A stretch of 64,000 nt of DNA, taken from contig JAQFVV010012535.1 of NCBI GenBank assembly GCA_028023455.1, forward strand, positions 1,612,001 to 1,676,000, read 5' to 3'. Shown piece by piece: positions 11,187 through 22,300 of the stretch. Each line of letters begins with the position of its first letter. The first letter of the stretch is position 1. Source of the stretch: Epiperipatus broadwayi. Its lineage: Eukaryota > Onychophora > Udeonychophora > Euonychophora > Peripatidae. The notes under the pieces are model-generated. The model saw only the letters and a program-made list of their open reading frames with translations, did not search any database and had not been told where the DNA came from. Position numbers and translations under genes: made by a program.

Positions 11187-12070
11187 AAAAAACATTCCAT
11201 TAGTAAAATATTTTTAAAACAGATAAGGCTCGAAATACCATTTGATATATTTTTAAAGATTTGAAAACAACTAACAAAAGAATTTTAATTAAGATTTATA
11301 ATTTTAATTAATGAAAACAGTCTGAATCTAGATAAAGATTATTTCAGTATTTCGAGCTTTCCCCATTTTACCTTGTTTTTACATTCCATACTTTAATTAA
11401 ATACACACACAAAAAGATATTTACAATTATATACGAACATCTAATTTTCAGCAATAAATATTAATAGAATTATTACTTCTTTCATATATATATATATGCA
11501 TCACGCACACTACTGTTTTTCTTTACTAAATAATATTTATTAATTCCTTGGATAATTATGCCTACAGTGTGTGGGTGAATGGCATCTATATACAGTGAGG
11601 TCTGAATTACAGGCTCCACAGGAGGTTAGTATAGATGGTGAAGCATGGAGCTCGATGATGATTAGACATTTACTGCTTCACTCTTCCCCACTTAAAGTGA
11701 TCATAAAAAAAATCAATAAAAAATTACCTTAGTTAGAGTCTACTATCATTTTGGTGAGAAAAACAACCTTAATAAATGAGCATGAAAACTTTGCTCCTTG
11801 TTGATCAAAAAAAACTGCCTCGTTATTTGAATCGAGTTTCTAGTATGGGAAAGAAAAAAAAATTTTCATTCATTTTTTTTTTTATTGCTGCAACTTATTA
11901 TTACTTTTCATTAACTGAAATATTTGGTGTAGGGATTTATAAAATAGAATGTCCATTTGCATTTTTTTATTGTCTTCGACTTTGTTTATGGCTGCTTAGG
12001 GATTCATAATATGAGAATGTCCATTTTCCATTGTCTTCAACTTTGTTTATCCATGGCTACTGCTTCTTAG
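11187..12070. other. Non-coding stretch with a degenerate duplication
   Basis: No gene recognised. A segment of about 65 bases containing AATGTCCATTT, CATTGTCTTC, ACTTTGTTTAT and GGCT occurs twice (about 11935-12003 and 12010-12070) just downstream of the large gypsy integrase. It may be the untranslated 3' end or remains of the LTR of that element, but no matching 5' copy was seen. An open frame at 11776-12009 is low-complexity and not credible as a gene. Confidence 0.4.
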
Positions 12071-12072
12071 TT

Positions 12073-13390
12073 CTATTTTCCGGGATCTGGAGGTACATAA
12101 GGTTTTAAATGCCTCACATTGTAAGTCTTTTTAATTCCTTGTTCATCCTCTAATATGAGGGCATTATTCCCACACCCATTCCGAAGGGTATATGGACCAT
12201 GGTATAATGGGAAGAACTTCTTAAATACTTTCCGGCCAGTATTGCTAGGCTTGGGTGCCTGGAGCCAGACTTTTTTCCCTTCCTAAAATTGATGGCCCAG
12301 TAGGTCTCCTTTTATGAATTGTTGCCATGCATGCTAATCATAATCGTGCAGCTTCCTGGTCTCTTTCTGGATTGACCTGGGTTTCTTCCATATGCAATGG
12401 TATTTTGAAAAGGTTTGGACAGGGCTTTCCTTGGTGGAGCCTTCTTGGGGTAAACCCAGTAGACTCATTTACAGAATTATTAATGTAGTCCACAATCTTC
12501 TCAGTTTTGTTTACCCATCCCCTGTGATTGGTAGATGTGTAGGTGCAAAATAGTCTGTTTATCTCCCTCATTACTCTTTCGCACGGGTTTGACTGGAGGT
12601 TTCTGATGGACGCAAGTTGATGGTTCAGCTCCTGTTTTTGAACCCAGTTCTTCCACTCCTTAGAGGTGAAGGCTGAGCCATGGTCTGAAAGAATGGTGCA
12701 GGGCTTTACCACATTTGGGAACTGTCATTCTTGAAGGATGCATATTGTTCCCCTTGAGTCCACTGCCCTGACAGGGTAGGCTCGGACATATTTGGGAAAA
12801 AATGTCATATGTGACAACTAAATACTGGAACTGCTGAAATTTTGCTAAGGGGCCATAATGGTCAATTGTCAATAACTCATTTGGAGGTGATGCAAGGATA
12901 GGATTAGTGATCCCTGCATATGATTTGTTCGTTGGTTTGTGTTGAGAGCAATGTGGCATTTCTGTAAGACTTGCAAGATTTGAAAATATATCCCAGGCCA
13001 ATAGAACTGCTGCCTAAGTGCCTTCTCTATTTTTTGGGGTCCATAGTGCCTCAATGCCTTATGTCCATGTTCGATAATTTGGCTTCTTAACATGCTGGCG
13101 GCCAAAATCTTCCAGGGACTATCTTGGCTCCTTGTTTTTATTTGTAAAATCCCTTCCTTTAGCCTATATTGTTGGTATTGCTTGGTATTGGGGTCACCTT
13201 GCTGTACTGCTTTTAATTTTTTTATAATCTGATTGCCCTGCGGTTCATTTTCCTGCCATTCCCTTATGTTTTTTAGTTTGGATTCTAAAGTTACCTCTCT
13301 GTTAGTCAGCATGATTTTTGCAGCTTGGTCTGTTAGTCCAGGATTTTCTATATTCATGGGTACTGGGTGGCGGCTTAAAATATCAGCCAC
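12073..13390 (-). pseudogene. Gypsy RNase H tail and integrase, broken
   Basis: Integrase of the large gypsy element, inserting its DNA copy in the host nucleus when intact. In order on the minus strand: RNase H end block ADILSRHPVPM (13350-13390); zinc finger with HKALRHYGPQKI and KCHIALNTN (about 12950-13080); catalytic core with aspartate in LTIDHYGPL (about 12860), aspartate in LSDHGSAF (about 12685) and glutamate in NPCERVMREI (about 12580); C-terminal GPY/F-like block ending NVRHLKPYVPPDPGK and a stop at 12073-12075. All three D,D,E residues are visible. At least two frameshifts (about 12870, about 12700) and stops near 12290-12350 disable it. Confidence 0.85.
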
Positions 13391-14800
13391 GATGTTTTCT
13401 TGACCAGGCAGTATATGATGCTGTGCTGAAATTGTTGGAGGATCAAGCTCCAGCGAATCAGTCGGTCATTGGTGAGAAAGCTTTTATTTAGAAATTCAAG
13501 ATATTTGTGATCAGTTATGATTTAAACCTCTGAACCTAGCAAAAATTGCTTGAACTTCTAGCATGCCCAGATGATAGCGAGTGTCTCTTGCTCAGTGATT
13601 GTGCAATGAATTTCTGCCCCTTTTAGGGTCTGGCTGCTGAAATATAATACCTGGTGTTCTCCAGCATTGCCTATTTGGAATAGAATTGCTCCCAGACCCT
13701 TTTTGCTGCCGTCTGTTTGCAAGTAAAATGAACAACTGAAGTCAGGATGGTGGAGCATGACGGTCTGCAAAAAATTTGTCTTGATCGATTCGAACTCTCG
13801 ATCATGAATATGGGTCCGCTCCCACTTTCTGTCCTTTTTTAATAGATTGATAAGGTGAGCAGTGTCGCTAGCAAAATCTGGATAGAATTTATGATAGAAA
13901 TTGCAGTTTGAGGAATGATCGTACCTGCTTACGGTTAATGGGTTTTGGAAAGTGCTCAATGGCTTTAATTTTGTCCGGATGCACCTTAATTCCTTGTGCA
14001 TTGATAACATGACCCAAAAAGGATTTGTCTGTGATTGCAAATCTACTTTTTTCAAGGTTGATGGTAATATTTTCTTGTGTACATTCCAGGAAAAATTTCT
14101 CCAAGCACTGTAGATGTCTGTTAAGTTTCTTGAAGTGATAACAATATCATTGACATAGCAAACCATTTGCTGCTGTAGCTCTTCCGAAAGCATCTACTTT
14201 AAACACCGCATAAGACCTGCGCCACTATTAATGAGTCCAAATGGGACCCTTTTAAAAACATGGGTTTGCCCATAATATCGAAAAGCAGGGTATTTTCAAT
14301 CATGGGGGTCAAGATTCATCTGCCAATAGCTGGCAGTAAGGTCCAAGGAGGCGAATATCATTTTTCTGGCCAGTTGAATGAAAATTTCCTGGATGGTAGG
14401 AGGGACATCTCTCTCTGGGATAGTCATGCTGTTTAGACGATGTGCATCCAGGCATAGTCGCAAGTCCCCACTTTTCTTCTTGACCACAACTAGGGGATTG
14501 TTGTATGGTGATGGGCCTCATTCAATAATACTCCAGTCCCTCATCTGTTGGATTTTTTTTCAACTTCATCCTTATATTGAAAGGGGATCGGGTACATTTT
14601 TTTGCCTGGCTATAAGTTTCTTCCCTGACTCTTATCCAGTGAGTATAACCCCTTATTTGACCAGGGGTATTGGAGAATACTGAGGCAAATTCTTCCAGAA
14701 TTCTCCGCATCCTTTTATTATCCCTTGGTTCTGTAATAGTGGATTCATCAATCTTGGTGTTGATTTGCACTGGGTCTATAGGCTGAATTAGGCAGCTTGT
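13391..14800 (-). pseudogene. Gypsy reverse transcriptase and RNase H, broken
   Basis: RT starts after the linker at about 14770 (RRILEEFASVFSNTPGQIRG). Recognisable blocks are KKKSGDLRLCLDAHRLNSMT (about 14470), motif A ASLDLTASYWQMNLDP (about 14310-14360), a PFGLINSGAG-like stretch (about 14225) and motif C at about 14150. Motif C reads CYVNDIVITS, so the second-position aspartate of YVDD is replaced by Asn, which should abolish polymerase activity. The thumb (KQVRSFL) is at about 13920 and RNase H (LQTDGSKKGLGAILFQ, then EIHCTITEQETLAI) at 13570-13740. Frameshifts near 14200 and 13900 confirm decay. Confidence 0.85.
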
Positions 14801-14924
14801 CTTTTTTTCTATCAGCTGTGGGGTAGTTTTAAATGTAAAGTGCTCATTGCGAATTCTGCATTGCTTTCGCCGGAAGTCAATAACCCTTCAGTTCTGAGTG
14901 AGAAAATCAGACCCTAGAACCATG

Positions 14925-15224
14925 TCATACAATTGTCCAGCCATGATAAGGAAGGCATGACCTTATCAGTTGGTTATTAACCCTAATTCCCATCCACACT
15001 TGGTAATTCTCACTGTTCAATGTCCTTCCATTTGCCAACGTGAATTGTATAGGATGTGTTGGTAACTGCATAATGCTAGTTTTATATTTCAGTGAGGTAA
15101 TCCACGCCTTGGAAATAATTGACACCCGGCTTCCTGAGTCCAATAGTGCCTGGATTGTGTGGGTGCCTATGGTTGCATCAATCGTTGGGTTAACATTGAT
15201 ATTTTCTTTGTTTGAAATTGTCAT
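14925..15224 (-). pseudogene. Gypsy aspartic protease domain
   Basis: A 99-codon frame with the retropepsin signature ALLDSGSRVSII (DSG at residues 29-31) and a following flexible-loop region (IQFTLANGRTL). It sits between gag and RT as expected. The second family block is not clear before the frame ends, so the domain is probably incomplete. Confidence 0.75.
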
Positions 15225-15244
15225 CCTTCTTCTGAATGATAGTC

Positions 15245-16746
15245 ATCCCTAGGCTGTTGTCATCTATCTCATGATTTTGGCATGGGTCTTGACACTCTAG
15301 TGTTGAATTCATTAGTGTTGGTATAGTTTCTACAGCATCACAATCTCCTTTTATAAAAGTCAAAAAAAAATTTCCCTTAGATACTACTCATTTCCTTACT
15401 TCAGGGAATCTTAGCACTTCAGGTTCTGAGGCGAGATTTCCATAATCTATTGAGGTCAGGAATTTTGTTATGCTATCCACCCTGGAAAGTTGACTGCTTA
15501 GCATCATTCTTTATATCCCTGGTTGCATATTATTACGAATGAGACGTATAATGTGGCAGTCTGAATATTTGAATTCGGTTAGTGATTTAAATTTTGCCAC
15601 TTGGCACAAGAAGAACTGAGTATGCATTTCCTGGCGATTGTTCTGGTATTTTTCATTCATCAGGGAGTCCAAAATACTCTCTTGGCATTCTTCACTCCAG
15701 TAGTGTTGCAGTAAAATGGTCTTGTAGTCACTAAATGTGATCGGCGGCTTCTGCAGTGATTGCCACCGGTCCTTAGCTGTAGATTTTAAATAATGGCTAG
15801 CGATGGCTACTTGTTCGACATCACTTGCTTGGTGGAAAAAGAATAATTCCTACAGATTTTCAAGGTACTCTAAAGGATTCCTGCCAGGTTCACCATTAAA
15901 AATCTGTACTCTATGAAATGTGATAGTGATGAAGATCCCCGTGTGCATGTGGCAGGTTCAACTTCTTTACATTTCGTACTGGTAACTGCTTCTGGTGATT
16001 CTTTATTTATTTTTTGTTATTGATAATCTAGTTTCAGGTTGGATTTTGGGTCTCTGATAGTTTGTGATAATTTTATATCTGTATCTACATTTATCATAAG
16101 TTTCATAGTTCTTTTGGGCTGACTCACTTCTTGTTTCAGCTCTTCTATGGCTTCTATTTTTTTCATGTTGGATTATGGCCATCGTTTCTTCCCAGTATCT
16201 TCGGTCTTCTTGTATGAAATCGATCATTTCTGCTGACCTGGTTTCATGAAGCTTACTCTCCTGGTGGGCATCTTGTTGCAATTTCTTCTTTGTAGTATCT
16301 TGCATCTTGTTCACAACTTTCACATTCTCCATTACTGTGTTTTCCAAAATTATTTCTGTACAGGTTATCTTGTCTTTGGTCACATCAGTAATCTCTCTTT
16401 GATTGGGAACAGGTACATCTTTGAAACCATCATCTGGAATGTCCAAAGCGGTACTAATCTTATCAATATTTAAATTTTGGTTTCATTTTAATTCATCAAA
16501 CTTTCTTCTAAACTCCCACATTTCCATATGCCATCTCTGAAATTCTGCATCTCTTTCTGCTTGGTCTCTTCTTTTTTGTATCAGTGGTTGTAAGATTTTT
16601 ATGATATCCTGACCATTCAGGGCTGGTTCTTTAAAATTGATTTCTGGGCTATCTGGTTTCAATGAGTCAGACATGCTGGACGGTGGTCGGTCATCTGGTC
16701 TTTCTTCCACTCCAACTCCCTCTCCTTAGCTTTCTTCACCACTCAT
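15245..16746 (-). pseudogene. Gypsy gag, broken
   Basis: Begins at a Met at 16744-16746 (MSGEES) with an in-frame stop seven codons in. It then continues as two open stretches. The first (16483-16710) is acidic then amphipathic (DIIKILQPLIQKRRDQ, EFQRWHMEMWEF). The second (16003-16446) is a long charged, coiled-coil-like region. Broken frames at 15520-15950 give a capsid-like block (NPLEYLENL, then STAKDRWQSLQ and QHYWSEECQ). No CCHC knuckle was identified. Position upstream of the protease and overall character support gag. Confidence 0.65.
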
Positions 16747-17206
16747 CTTTTTTTTTGTTTAACGTAGTCACTTATAATTGTTTGTGAAATAAGGCTTGTT
16801 TCTTTCTTTTATTTTATGCAGAATATACACCTCTCTTCCTCCTCTCTTCAACCGTCTCTATTCTGCCAATTTTTTTGTTGCTGCTGACTGCTGCTTATAA
16901 CAGGAAAAAAATATTTGATCATAATGTGTATGTATATGATTTATTGGAATTCAACTGCCTTGCTGCTTGACTTTTGGTTGTTTTTCTGCACCTATAATAG
17001 ACACAAAAAAATTTGATTAGTTATTTGTTTCTCCAATATAATATGTGTTTGCTCATGACAATATATGGAAATATGTTAGTTCATTACAATGCATGAGAAA
17101 ACAGTGGAAAAAATATAACTCTCTCTCTCAACCCCTAACATCCTGGTTTGAACTCATTTTGGTACCTTATTTTTTTATATATTACCTGTTGGCACATTTA
17201 TATAAA

Positions 17207-17213
17207 GGCGCCA
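17207..17213 (-). other. Possible primer binding site core
   Basis: The minus strand reads TGGCGCC, the first seven bases of the tRNA-Lys type primer site used by many metazoan LTR elements, about 460 bases upstream of the gag start. Seven bases alone are weak evidence and no adjacent LTR end was recognised. Confidence 0.25.
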
Positions 17214-18189
17214 GCTAACATTATATAAAAAAAATTCCAAACTAATCTGGGCTACTCAACTAGTAAATATAAATAAGTATTTGTTACACATTATTAACTC
17301 TATTACATATATAATGTACAGAAAATGAATTAAACATGAAATGCACCTTGTTACAATTTCAAGGTTTATAATTATTTGCAACATTTTAATATTTCTAATT
17401 TTACTAACAAAAAACTAAAATTAATATTTTTACTTAATACATGAAAGCTCATAATCAAACACACACTTTTTTTTAGAAGATTCCAGAATAATTTAATTAC
17501 TAATTATCTAAAATAATAAATAAATAAAATTATTTAAAATATATTAGAAATATTATATAATATTTAATACTGTAATTAAACTATTGTTTTAATATTATAT
17601 ATCCTTCAAATATAATAAATATTAATTAATTTCATCTTTCAAATAACATATATTACTTTTATTATTTAAATTATATTAAAACAACTTTAAAATACCTTAA
17701 ATTTCTTTATAAACTTTGTGTCTAACAAGTTTAATTAAACCTATTTTACTCACAAGATTAATATAAAATAATAGAGACTAGTATAAATTTAAATTTTTTT
17801 AAAACTCACTATTTTTAAGCTCTACTTAATAATGACTGTGACAAATGCATGGGTACAATATATACTTCCCTTTCTTATCATTTATTTAGTCCACAAATTT
17901 AAAAGCAACCTTTCACAAAGCTTTTTCTTCTACCTTCCATATTATTTATTATTTTCGTTTATTTAAATTTTTTTACATTTTTTATTCTCTTTTCTTCTTT
18001 CAGATTTAAATAAACCTTTTCCTATTACCATTATTTACTTTTACTTCTGGAGTATTTTTTCTATTTGCTTCTATAGCTGATTTTATATATGAATATAACA
18101 CTTCCTTTTTTCATTCCAGAAGTTAGGGTTTATTTAGCTTACACATAATCCTTCAATCTCTGGGGTTTCTTTTTGAAACAAATGGGTCT
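17214..18189. other. AT-rich stretch, no gene seen
   Basis: Dominated by A/T with short ORFs only. It may contain the 5' LTR of the large gypsy element but no terminal repeat was found. 17900-18190 is T/C-rich on the plus strand and merges into the gypsy integrase remnant to the right. Confidence 0.4.
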
Positions 18190-18965
18190 GGATGATTTCT
18201 GTTTTTAAGCTTTATGTTGCTCTTCCTCTGAGCCTGAATTTCTCTGCTATTGGCTCATTTTCTATTATTTTCTTTTCTGAGTTACTTTTTCTCTCACTCT
18301 GTTTCTCCTGGATTTCTGTTTGTAGAAAATTTTTGAGTCGTAACTCTTTTGGTTCTCTTTTCCTAATATGATTTACATGGCATCTGTATGTAAACTGTTC
18401 AGACCACTAACTGCATATATTTGTTTTGACATTATTTTGTCATTTATTCCTCTGATCCATTTCTTATGAATTATGTTTCTTACCTATACTAGTTTGCCAA
18501 TTTAAAACAATTTTCTTGGTATGATATTAGAAAAACTATTTTGCAAGCTGGGTTGCAAAACTGACAATTTAGTTCTCAATTTCATCCTACACATTAACTC
18601 TGCTGGTGATTTCCCAGTCGCTGAGATAGTGTTGTGTGCTAATATAACATGAATTCTTGTAATGCTTTTTGCATTTCTTTATTTCCCAATTTTTTCAAAC
18701 TTTACTTGGTGTAAGGTGTTTTCTGCTAATTCATTCAAGTCTGGATGGTATGGCGGCATACATATGTTTTATTCCATAGTTACAAAAATATTGACTTAGT
18801 TCTGTCACTTGTACACCCTGTGCTGTTGTCTGATACAATTACTTCTGGAAAATCATTAAAATCATGTATAGAGTAAATTAATTTTAAACACTTAATTGTT
18901 TTCTGCGCACTCAAATTTTTCACTATATGACATTCTATCCATCTCGGAATTTACAGCAAATCACT
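18190..18965 (-). pseudogene. Third gypsy-like integrase remnant
   Basis: On the minus strand the catalytic half of a retroviral-type integrase can be read across several frames. It includes PRWIECHIVKNLSAQKTIKC (about 18900-18960), FPEVIVSDNSTGCTSD (second catalytic Asp, about 18810-18850), YHPDLNELAENTLHQVK (catalytic Glu, about 18700-18750), then TISATGKSPAELMC (about 18600-18640), NWQT (about 18500) and RCHVNHIRKREPKELRL (about 18340-18390). This order matches gypsy integrases. It differs in sequence from the integrase at 12073, so it is a separate family. Multiple stops; no RT was found beside it. Confidence 0.75.
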
Positions 18966-19019
18966 TGCCCATCAACTACAATTTTGTCTATGCAGTAATT
19001 CATGACACACTTGGGTTTT

Positions 19020-19330
19020 GAAAAGTTTATGCAAGAAGGGCACAACAGAAGTGTTTGGCAATTGCAAACAAAATTTGGACTGATATTATAATGAAGGTGA
19101 AAGTGTTTTTAAAAGGACTACTACTGGTGATGAGTGGTGAATTCATGAAAGAAGCACTATGAGGATGAAGATTTACATCTGATAAAGAGGTGAAGATATT
19201 GATGCATTCATAGTGTCCAGTTCAGTTTAAAACATTCTTTAATGAAAGAATATGAAAGCTTTTGATAAATGAACAAGGGTATTGAAAAGCAGGGAAATTA
19301 TGTTGAAAAATGATCATTAATTAAAATAAT
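19020..19330 (+). pseudogene. mariner/Tc1-type transposase remnant
   Basis: Short plus-strand pieces follow the order of a mariner transposase. TTGDEW (19124-19138) matches the TGDE block around the second catalytic aspartate. RRFTSDKEVKILMHS (about 19162-19210) and a NKGIEKQGNYVEK-like end (about 19265-19305) match the C-terminal region that closes with a G-x-Y-V-E-K motif. Most of the domain between TGDE and the C-terminus is deleted and stops are frequent. No inverted terminal repeats were identified. Family assignment is from motif recall. Confidence 0.55.
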
Positions 19331-19339
19331 TTTACGGCA

Positions 19340-22300
19340 AAATTTGAATAATTTTTGACTCACCTTCATATATTAAAATTTAGATGCATTATGCAAGTTT
19401 GGTGATGATTACAATCCATAATAAAACTTCTAAATTCAACATGCTTCTTAAAACATGAATAAAGATATGCAAAAATGAGTGATCCTCAAGATGCATTTCT
19501 GGAAGAACTTCTTTTTGTCAGTTGACACAGTACTTGCCCACATATGTCTTTATCATCATAGTTTGTCATGACCCACAGTAAAGATGAATATATCTTGGGG
19601 ATTGTTTGCTTTTTACATATAGCTTTATTCATATGCTATGAAAAGTGTGTTGAATTTAGAAGTTTCATTAAATATTATAAACAACTAAGCAATATATATT
19701 AATCTTTCACTAAGTTAAAATTTATATTTGAACAGAATATTAACTGTAGTCTAATAAAGAAATGATTAATAAATAATTAATATTTACTATAGATGGTATT
19801 ATCACAATGAGTACATTTAAGTGAAATTAGTAAAGATGTCCATTGATAAACATGAATGAATAAATATAAATGTATAAGTGATTTTATAGGTTAGTTTTTG
19901 TTAGGATTTGGAGTCATTATCAGAAATCCACTGAAAATTATTTTATTTAAAAATTAATTCTGAAATAGTAATATTCCGATGAACATTAAAAATACAAATG
20001 TTTGTGAGTGTACAAAACTTAGTGGTTTTATTGTCAACATTGTTAATAAATAGAAATAAATTTTGAATTTTATGGAAAAATATGATCAAAAAATAATTTG
20101 TTGTTAAAATTTTTATATACTTTATATGTAATTAATAAGCTTGTTATAACTATGTTATAACGTTAATGTAGTGACATTCTGAGTAATAACTTAATAGTGA
20201 AAATGGTTCAAAAACTGAAAATTGCAGGATTAATACCTAACAAAGGAAAATAAAATTCTGATAGGCTTTGGAAAGTAATTATTCTTAATTGATAATGATG
20301 ATGATGATGATTATAGTACCATACTTCATAGACTTCAAAATTGATGGAAAATTCATATTGATTATTTTCTGAAATTATATTTTTCTATTATATAAAACAA
20401 AAGTACTTCATTTCAGAATTTTTTTCATTTATTCTTTGGTTTTGTTATTCTTATCATTTATGCATTAAATGTAATTTTAAAATGGATAAAAAAATATTGA
20501 TTTAAATTTTTATTAAATTAACATGTGGCTGACTGTCTACTGATAAGAACTCAAATTTTAAATATATAGATCTGCTTATATACGTAAATGTTCATATGTA
20601 AAATGCAGTAATTTTTATTTTAAGTATTTAAGTATTGCAAATGTTACTGAAATCAAGAGATTATGACCCTGATCTGGAGTTCAAACTCAGAGGTTGAAAT
20701 TTTTTTCAAGCAACTAAAATTTTTAAAGCAAGACTTATTTTTAATAGCTAGCCTATAACCAATTCATTCAGCTATTTAATGTTGATCTACAAATTGATAT
20801 CTAGCTATTCTTAACTGAAGGTTATTCTAAGTTAATTTATTTTGATCAATTCATGTATTGATTATAAAGTAAACACAATTCTAATGCAATGCAATTTTTC
20901 ACTAGTATGTGGTAGAGCTGTTACACACCTTTTCACATTGAGTGTTGAGTATATTTTTACTCTTTATCTTCTACAAGTAAATTTATATTGAAACAATAAT
21001 AAGTTAGCATTACCAGTAGGAATATAAATCTTAAAGTCAAAATTCATCTTTTAAAAAAAAAAAAGGTAAATATGAGACTACTTTATTTTAAATATGTTGC
21101 CAATTAATTGAAAAAGTGTATTTAATAGTGATAAGCAACTTTGGTTTTTTTTGATTTGTTATTTAATTATCTATAATGATCTACCAAAGATTATACTTGG
21201 CACTCCCTCTCCTCAATCAGGTTTTTTTTTTAAATTTTCACAATTATATTTAACATTACCCAGTGTTTGTATATAGTTTATTTTGTACTATTTTTAGTAC
21301 TGTGGAAACTATCTTTTTGGTATTGTATATATTATTTTAAAATTAATTAAGGCTATTTGTTAATTGAAGTAACATGATTACTGCTCTGATTTAAGTTTAA
21401 TCTGTATTTGACAGCAAACTTCATCTCATTTTATTTTTTAGTCATCTGTGAAAGCATGAAAAATCAAAGCATTGCATATAACTGTGCCAAACTAATTTCA
21501 ACTGGTTGGTAATTTTTAGTAAGCAGCACTTTTTGTACTAAAATCCAATTACCATTTTTTTTATCCTCTTATGCTACTCAAGTTAACATTTTGAATTATC
21601 AAATATTTTAAGGTTTTAAATTAGGGAATTCTTGTCTGATTCATTATATGGGCAAAATGATAGATCAATAACTAAATTTTATTAATCTCAATTATAAGAT
21701 AATTGCCAGACCTTTTATTTTTCGGTAAAATGATATATATTAAAGTAATATCATGACTTTTCTAAATATTTGATCTGCTTTTGGTAGCAGTAACCCCTAA
21801 TTATGAGCTATCTATGTATGCATTATAATTAGTGGATACCATATGGTAATGTTGAACTGATCCTCAGATCTGCCAAATTTAATAGAAATTTTGGATTAAT
21901 ACCTTCAATCAGACATTTGAAAATGTTTAATAAAAGTTTGAAAATAAAAGATGTTAATTTAAAAAAAGCAAGATAATATAAATTAATAAAAATTATATAT
22001 TTTATCATATATTTATTTTATAGAGTTACATGATATGTTTTTATTTTTTTATTCAGTTAATTTCTTTTATTCAACATCACTTCAATTTTTCATAATGCTA
22101 TCATCAAGAGATATGAATTAAAATAGTTTTTCAGTTTTGTACATTCTCTGTAAAAATATATTTGCTCTTCGTGATTCAGTGCAATGAAAGAATTGATGGA
22201 TTAAAATAGTAATGATCTCTGGATCATTGTTCAGTTCCATTACTTCTGGTGTTTGAATATTGTATGACCTAATGAGTGATAAACCATTTATTTATTTTTA

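Larger units (their letters stand above)
12073..16746 (-). mobile_element. Large decayed Ty3/gypsy element (gag-pro-RT-RH-IN)
   Basis: A nearly complete coding region of a Ty3/gypsy retrotransposon in the canonical order gag, protease, RT, RNase H, integrase. Frameshifts and stops interrupt every domain. There is no envelope gene. A TGGCGCC heptamer on the minus strand at 17207-17213 could be the start of a tRNA-Lys primer site. That would put the 5' LTR right of 17213, but no matching LTR pair was found around 11200-12070 and 17214-17900. The proteins are unlike those of the element at 8498-11181, so it is a different lineage. Confidence 0.85.

Noticed and set aside
11776-12009. Plus-strand 77-codon frame
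   Set aside because: Low-complexity Phe/Lys runs, and its end lies in a degenerate duplication downstream of the gypsy integrase.
17214-17900. 5' LTR of the large gypsy element
   Set aside because: No sequence here could be matched to a counterpart near 11200-12070, so no LTR is annotated.
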